A stretch of DNA of 64,000 nucleotides from Carnobacterium alterfunditum DSM 5972 (GTDB taxonomy: Bacteria; Bacillota; Bacilli; Lactobacillales; Carnobacteriaceae). Shown here in pieces: positions 60,157 through 64,000 of the stretch. The position numbers were made by a program, and so were the translations under genes. The notes under the pieces were generated by a model. That model ran no database searches. It was not told where the DNA came from and saw only the letters and a list, made by a program, of their open reading frames with translations. The stretch lies in assembly GCF_000744115.1 (NCBI RefSeq), contig NZ_JQLG01000004.1, forward strand, positions 1 to 64,000, written 5' to 3'. The first letter of the stretch is position 1. Each line of letters opens with the position of its first letter.

Positions 60157-61125
60157 TTAAGTTCTGTACTTTGGAAAAAAAGAAGTTTCCATATCAAAAT
60201 CACCAAATGTTTTGCGGAGTTCAATCAATTTTTCGTAAATAATTGGATCATGTACTTTTTTACCTACATAAAACGGATGAGCGCCATTTCTTGCCAGCCC
60301 TTTTTTATGGAAGTATATCCCATCTTCCCCTTTATGCCCTCCACCTAAAATATATTTTGTTAAACCCTTATCTTTCAACCATTGAATAATCATTAATTCC
60401 ATAGAAGCTTCTGGATCATACTTGTAATACTCTTCAAGTGTGCCTCCTAAAAAGGAGAATGCTCTTTCCTCACCAATCAAAATTAAGGCTGCTGAAATAA
60501 CCTTTCCATCCAGAGTAGCAAATACATATAAAAACTGATCTTTCAGCGTTTCATGGATTTGTTCAAAAAAGGATTTTTTAAAATAATAGTAATCATCAGC
60601 CTTATTGCGGTCCATCGTTGAATAATACATTTTCAGAAAATCATCGATGCGTCCTCCAGTCCGATCGATACTCATTTTGACACCCTTTGCTTCAGCTGCC
60701 CTAGCATTTTGAAATATTTTTTTTCGAACATCTTCTTTTACGGGTAAATTCAAGTCCCTCACGATCGTATTCCCAACTAGCGATACATCCCCATAAAATT
60801 GATCCTGTACTTGTAGATTTTCAAATAGATCAAATCGGATAAATTCAGTAATGATATTATTTGTTTGACAATAATCGGAAAACGCCTCAAAATATCCTGC
60901 AAGCAATTTTTCTTCATCTATCGTTTCTTGAATGACCGGCCCTCCATATCCATAGGGTGTTACGATATCAAAAAACACCTTATTTTCTAAATTAAATGGT
61001 ATTTTCCTTTTAATAAACATATTCTTTACTTTTCCATACTCATTTTCGAAGTCAAAAATAACTAATTCTCCATCTTCTACTGTTTCATATAACCTTCCAT
61101 AAGGTTCGGTGAAATTAATTTCCAT
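60157..61125 (-). CDS. FemAB/GNAT-like protein, copy A
   Basis: A 322-residue paralogue of copy B, equal in length, with the same blocks (GYGGPVIQETI, FIRFDLFEN, KYILGGGHKGEDGIYFHKKG). Differences are spread evenly and more frequent in the middle (residues 135-180). Both copies look intact, so both may be active. Its GNAT partner downstream has been lost. Confidence 0.75.
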   Translation of the reverse strand: MEINFTEPYGRLYETVEDGELVIFDFENEYGKVKNMFIKRKIPFNLENKVFFDIVTPYGYGGPVIQETIDEEKLLAGYFEAFSDYCQTNNIITEFIRFDLFENLQVQDQFYGDVSLVGNTIVRDLNLPVKEDVRKKIFQNARAAEAKGVKMSIDRTGGRIDDFLKMYYSTMDRNKADDYYYFKKSFFEQIHETLKDQFLYVFATLDGKVISAALILIGEERAFSFLGGTLEEYYKYDPEASMELMIIQWLKDKGLTKYILGGGHKGEDGIYFHKKGLARNGAHPFYVGKKVHDPIIYEKLIELRKTFGDFDMETSFFPKYRT

Positions 61126-61460
61126 ACAACATTCTCCTTCGTATTTTTAATAGCTTCTATAGAAAGGTCAACTCAAATAAATCTACGTAAATCATTTTTT
61201 TCTAAACTACTTTATGACTACATATCACAAGTGAATCAAGAAAATGGGTGAATAAAAGATTATGGACTGATGGTTACGGCGTATGGAGTAAAAGTGGGTA
61301 AATGAAATAAGGGGTCAAAATATACTGCTTGAAAAAACTGAACTGAAAGTTTGAAAAACGGCCAGGATGACCAAGGATAAAACTGGGGATATTGCTTCGA
61401 AGAGGAAAATAAGCACCAAGTGAAAGCAGATTTATCACTAAATTCTGCTATTCTAATTGA
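61126..61460 (-). promoter_or_regulatory. Long conserved leader of FemAB-like copy A
   Basis: Counterpart of 59,425-59,762, with the first hairpin formed here by GCAG-ATTTA / TAAAT-CTGC. The pairing is kept although the bases differ from copy B. It also has repeated TTYACCCAYTTT phrases near 61,245-61,300. Confidence 0.45.
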
Positions 61461-61467
61461 TACTCAA

Positions 61468-61476
61468 AGTATAGCA
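61468..61476 (-). promoter_or_regulatory. Extended -10 promoter of copy A
   Basis: TGCTATACT on the minus strand (-10 at 61468-61473). Likely the main promoter reading into the polysaccharide cluster. Confidence 0.5.
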
Positions 61477-61584
61477 ATTAATATTTGAGTGAGCTAATAC
61501 TTTCCATTATAAAAAACCTTTTGTTATTATTTTGTGACAAGAATATGAACAAATCTATTAACAATACTTATCTATAAGCTTTTA

Positions 61585-61740
61585 ATGTTATACCTTTGTA
61601 GAATTCTAAAAAATGTCCCTTGTGTTATCACATTAGCTACTGATAAAGAAAAAACCCCTAGTTTAAAGGCTTTACTCGCACAACAAGTTATAGCTATATT
61701 GATCATAGATCAAACGTTCATTGATGGACTTAAGCTCTAA
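61585..61740 (+). pseudogene. C-terminal remnant of a SorC/DeoR-type sugar-responsive regulator
   Basis: A 51-codon frame ends NVPCVITLATDKEKTPSLKA, then LLAQQVIAILIIDQTFIDGL. This is the usual end of SorC-family effector domains (NVPNVIALAxGxEKAEAI... INVLITDExTAxxLL). The DNA-binding and most of the sensor domain are missing. It is followed by a good terminator, which fits the end of a once-complete gene on the plus strand. Confidence 0.6.
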
Positions 61741-61742
61741 AA

Positions 61743-61790
61743 AATAAAGCTATCTGAAGGAAATCCTTCAAACAGCTTTATTTTAATTTT
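61743..61790 (+). terminator. Terminator after the regulator remnant
   Basis: Hairpin TAAAGCT..TGAAGG / CCTTCA..AGCTTTA with an AAAT loop, then TTTTAATTTT. Confidence 0.7.
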
Positions 61791-61837
61791 ATACTAACCT
61801 AAAATTGAATACCCTAATCATTGTTACAAGCTTACTA

Positions 61838-62214
61838 TTAATTAAATCACTCATTTAAAATTTCTAGCGGAATAGTGGTTGCTTGTAGCCATGTAAAGTA
61901 TTCAATGCGAATTACAAAACGTTAGCGCTTCAACGATTACGCATTGTTTGAGGGGGAGTGTGGCTAAAAGCGTTAAGACCCGAATCACTGGAACAAATAA
62001 GCACAAGATGGTCCCTAACTATCGAGCGAGAGCACTGTAGGCTACGCCTAAGTGTATCATGCCTGTATGTAGCTGAAGCAACTACAGTCATGACAAAGTG
62101 GACGTCGGGTCTGCTTTTTGAAACACGTTCTAGAACAGACCTTCAGGCGTTACCATGGCTCTCCACAAGCAAACCCGTTATTCCAGAAGAAATTCTTTTG
62201 AAAAATCACTAACC
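61838..62214 (-). repeat. Multi-copy structured non-coding element, copy 3 (longest)
   Basis: About 375 bases in the opposite orientation to copies 1 and 2, and the only copy with both internal modules. Read on the minus strand: outer stem CTGGAATAACGGGTTTGC with GCAACC..TATTCCGC, inner helix AGCCATG/CATGGCT, then ACGCCT/AGGCGT, GGTCTG/CAGACC, TGTAG/CTACA, AGGC/GCCT and AATGCG/CGCATT. An 84-codon frame inside it is not conserved in the other copies. Confidence 0.7.
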
Positions 62215-62234
62215 AATTAACAATTACTTATTAA

Positions 62235-63047
62235 TTACCCTTTTAATGCCCATTCATAAATAGCATGTGCAACTCCATCTTCTTGATTTGATCTGGTTAC
62301 ATGTGTCGCTGCTTGCATGATCGAATCTACCGCATTTCCCATGGCTATACTTGTACCTGCTACTTTCATCATATCTAAATCGTTTTCTCCATCACCTATA
62401 GCCATCACTTCATCCATCGAAAAACCCAATTTTTCAGCTAATCCCGTTAATGCTTCGCCTTTATTGGCTTTTTGAGGCAATAACTCTAAAACGTAAGATA
62501 AGCTTCTGATTGGATAAAAATTTTCAGAAATAAAGGGCGGCAATGAAGCAACTAAACGATCGAGTTCTGTTGCTTCAGCCACATACATAGCCTTAAAAAC
62601 TTTCATTTCTTTAGGAATCTCTTTGATCGGTAGGTGCTTAGCTTCCATTCCCAACAAATTAACATCATAGTGCATCATTTCAGTTGGTTCTCCCGTAAAA
62701 TAGTAATTATTTTCATCAAAATAAGTGAAATTCATTTCAAATGATCCAATCAATTTTTCAGCCTCTACCAAGTGCTTATGGTCTAATTCATGTGAATACA
62801 CAATTTCCCATGTCGTTGTTTTTTGAACGACCGTACCATTTAATGAAATAACATAGTCCTCTTCATCTTGAGGCATCTCTAATTCTTTAAGGTACTCATA
62901 AACAGCTTGCACCGGTCTTCCCGTACATAAAACAATTTTAATACCAGCATTACTGGCTTCTTTGATAGCTTTTTTCACCTTATCCGTCACTAGGTGATGT
63001 TCATTTAATAGTGTTCCATCCATATCGATTGCAATTAACTTGATCAA
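62235..63047 (-). CDS. Cof-type HAD hydrolase (YidA-like sugar phosphatase)
   Basis: A 270-residue HAD-IIB protein: IAIDMDGTLLNEHH (nucleophile Asp), VLCTGRPVQAV, Lys in PQKANKGEAL, and GDGENDLDMMKVAG. It probably dephosphorylates sugar phosphates or a cofactor. It starts at TTG with GGAGGAG before it. Confidence 0.88.
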   Translation of the reverse strand: MIKLIAIDMDGTLLNEHHLVTDKVKKAIKEASNAGIKIVLCTGRPVQAVYEYLKELEMPQDEEDYVISLNGTVVQKTTTWEIVYSHELDHKHLVEAEKLIGSFEMNFTYFDENNYYFTGEPTEMMHYDVNLLGMEAKHLPIKEIPKEMKVFKAMYVAEATELDRLVASLPPFISENFYPIRSLSYVLELLPQKANKGEALTGLAEKLGFSMDEVMAIGDGENDLDMMKVAGTSIAMGNAVDSIMQAATHVTRSNQEDGVAHAIYEWALKG

Positions 63048-63098
63048 TTTTGTTCTCCTCCAATTACCAATTCGTTATTAATAGTTAACTCTTCTTTA

Positions 63099-63356
63099 TT
63101 AATATTCTACGTACTCATAGTCTACACTATTCAACGTTTGTTTGACCCATTGATTATGGATCACTTCTTTTTTAGGACCAGATAAATTTTCAATCGATTT
63201 TTCAATAGCTAAACAAGCTTGATAAAATTGTTGAGCATCCTCTTCTAGTTTAAATTGGAATTCTTGAGCCAACTCTTTCGAGTTTGCATAGTGCAGAACG
63301 ACTTCTTTTTCATTTATATAAACACTGAAATAAGTTGAAATTATTCGCTTTTTCAC
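63099..63356 (-). CDS. Small hypothetical protein
   Basis: An 85-residue soluble, acidic protein, GTG start, with a helical middle (FKLEEDAQQFYQACLAIEKSIENL) and no motif I recognise. It lies 51 bases upstream of the HAD gene and is probably in its operon. Confidence 0.6.
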   Translation of the reverse strand: MKKRIISTYFSVYINEKEVVLHYANSKELAQEFQFKLEEDAQQFYQACLAIEKSIENLSGPKKEVIHNQWVKQTLNSVDYEYVEY

Positions 63357-63521
63357 TCCAAGTCAACTCCTAGACTGCCTTAATTACCAGACGAATGATT
63401 TACCTTTATCATAACACTAATTCAGAAAAATCTGTAGGGTTGTTCCGCATCTTCACTCAAACGAAGTAAAAAATAGAATAAAAATCAGACTATGAACAGC
63501 CGATTCCCCTTCTATTATACC

Positions 63522-64000
63522 TCACATTTTTGTGTCGAAATTTTGATTGTAGCGTTGAATAGCTGCCTTTGATTTTTCTAAATTAGTTACACTTAACTCA
63601 TAATATTTAGAAGCATAATCATAAAATAAAATATCGACAGCATACATTTGGGTCAACAATGAAATTGTCGCACCACTTCTCAATGGAGCTTCATGAGCAA
63701 AAGCTGTTTTCAAAGCAATATCCGCTTCAAGACTTAACGTGTTTTCTGTATTGCTTGTAAGCGACACTGTTTTTAAGCCCAACTCTTTTGCGATGGTCAT
63801 TAAGGCTAAAACTTCTTTCTTTTCGCCACTATTTGAAACACCAAAGAATACCGCACCCTCTGAAGCAACGGCCATTGAAGTAACTAAAAAATGTTGATCA
63901 AGGGAACAAATAATTATTTTCCCCATCCGGCTAAATTTTTGCTGGATATCTGAAGCAACAATGTGCGATGCACCTAGACCGTATAAATAGATCACTGAAC
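63522..64000 (-). CDS. RpiR/MurR-family regulator, C-terminal SIS domain (5' end outside window)
   Basis: The visible 159 residues form a sugar isomerase (SIS) domain: IYLYGLGASHIVASDIQQKFSRMGK, FGVSNSGEKKEVLALM and KTVSLTSNTENTLSLEADIAL. The frame stays open to the window edge, so the N-terminal helix-turn-helix is expected beyond it. The 160 bases between this gene and the small protein at 63,356 hold no clear terminator. The ligand is a phosphosugar, unknown. Confidence 0.85.
   Translation of the reverse strand, partial: SVIYLYGLGASHIVASDIQQKFSRMGKIIICSLDQHFLVTSMAVASEGAVFFGVSNSGEKKEVLALMTIAKELGLKTVSLTSNTENTLSLEADIALKTAFAHEAPLRSGATISLLTQMYAVDILFYDYASKYYELSVTNLEKSKAAIQRYNQNFDTKM

Noticed and set aside
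61506-61511. TATAAT promoter upstream of FemAB-like copy A
   Set aside because: The hexamer is not present in the matching position of copy B and lacks a -35; the TGNTATACT element is shared by both.
61958-62212. 84-codon open frame within the structured element
   Set aside because: Not conserved in the other two copies and no good ribosome site; it overlaps conserved RNA helices.

Overview
The window looks like chromosomal DNA of a low-GC Gram-positive lactic acid bacterium, most likely Carnobacterium or a close relative. This is inference from the gene order, strong GGAGG ribosome binding sites, the Lactobacillales-type rRNA-tRNA operon, and the lack of any plasmid or phage backbone; no species call is possible by eye.

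Layout. Positions 1-6.1 kb hold a complete 16S-23S-5S rRNA operon followed by at least ten tRNA genes, all read on the minus strand, with its promoter near 6.06-6.09 kb. Positions 6.4-23.9 kb hold a maltose/maltodextrin locus on the minus strand. It has a LacI-type regulator, three GH13 alpha-glucosidases, a cyclomaltodextrinase/maltogenic amylase, two MalE-type binding proteins, the MalFG permease, a DUF1189 membrane protein, maltose phosphorylase and beta-phosphoglucomutase. Maltodextrins are imported (no ATPase gene is present here), trimmed by the GH13 enzymes, and maltose is phosphorolysed to glucose plus beta-glucose-1-phosphate, which PgmB turns into glucose-6-phosphate. The layout closely follows the mdx/yvd operon of Bacillus subtilis. 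Two perfect GTTACCGGTAAC palindromes sit at the same distance upstream of two promoters.

Positions 24-44.8 kb are mostly conserved housekeeping and stress genes: perR, hemL, an aromatic-acid-exporter family protein, an SGNH-like protein, a DUF402 phosphatase, mutY (with three of four Fe-S cysteines missing), recX, a 17M-type stress protein, an HMA-CDF metal exporter with its ArsR repressor, an AbiEi-like protein, a ComK-like protein, DUF1659/DUF2922 proteins, a LysM/PG-binding amidase, a deoxynucleoside kinase, glmS, an 11-copy 52-bp minisatellite, a papain-like protein and lpdA.

Positions 44.9-61.5 kb are an exopolysaccharide cluster on the minus strand: phosphoglycosyl transferase, aminotransferase, UDP-sugar 4,6-dehydratase, four glycosyltransferases, Wzy, Wzx, Wzz/CpsC and the tyrosine kinase CpsD. 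Upstream lie two FemAB/GNAT-like genes that are products of a tandem duplication, each behind a conserved ~335-nt leader; the duplicated GNAT gene survives intact once and as a C-terminal remnant once. Positions 61.6-64 kb hold a remnant of a SorC/DeoR-type regulator, a HAD phosphatase, a small unknown protein and the end of an RpiR-family regulator.

The most unusual observation is a multi-copy, non-coding, apparently structured element present three times (27,448-27,668; 27,714-27,933; and 61,838-62,214 inverted). Its ends form a long conserved stem, its internal hairpins show compensatory changes between copies, and copies differ by loss of whole internal modules. I do not recognise it as a known RNA class.
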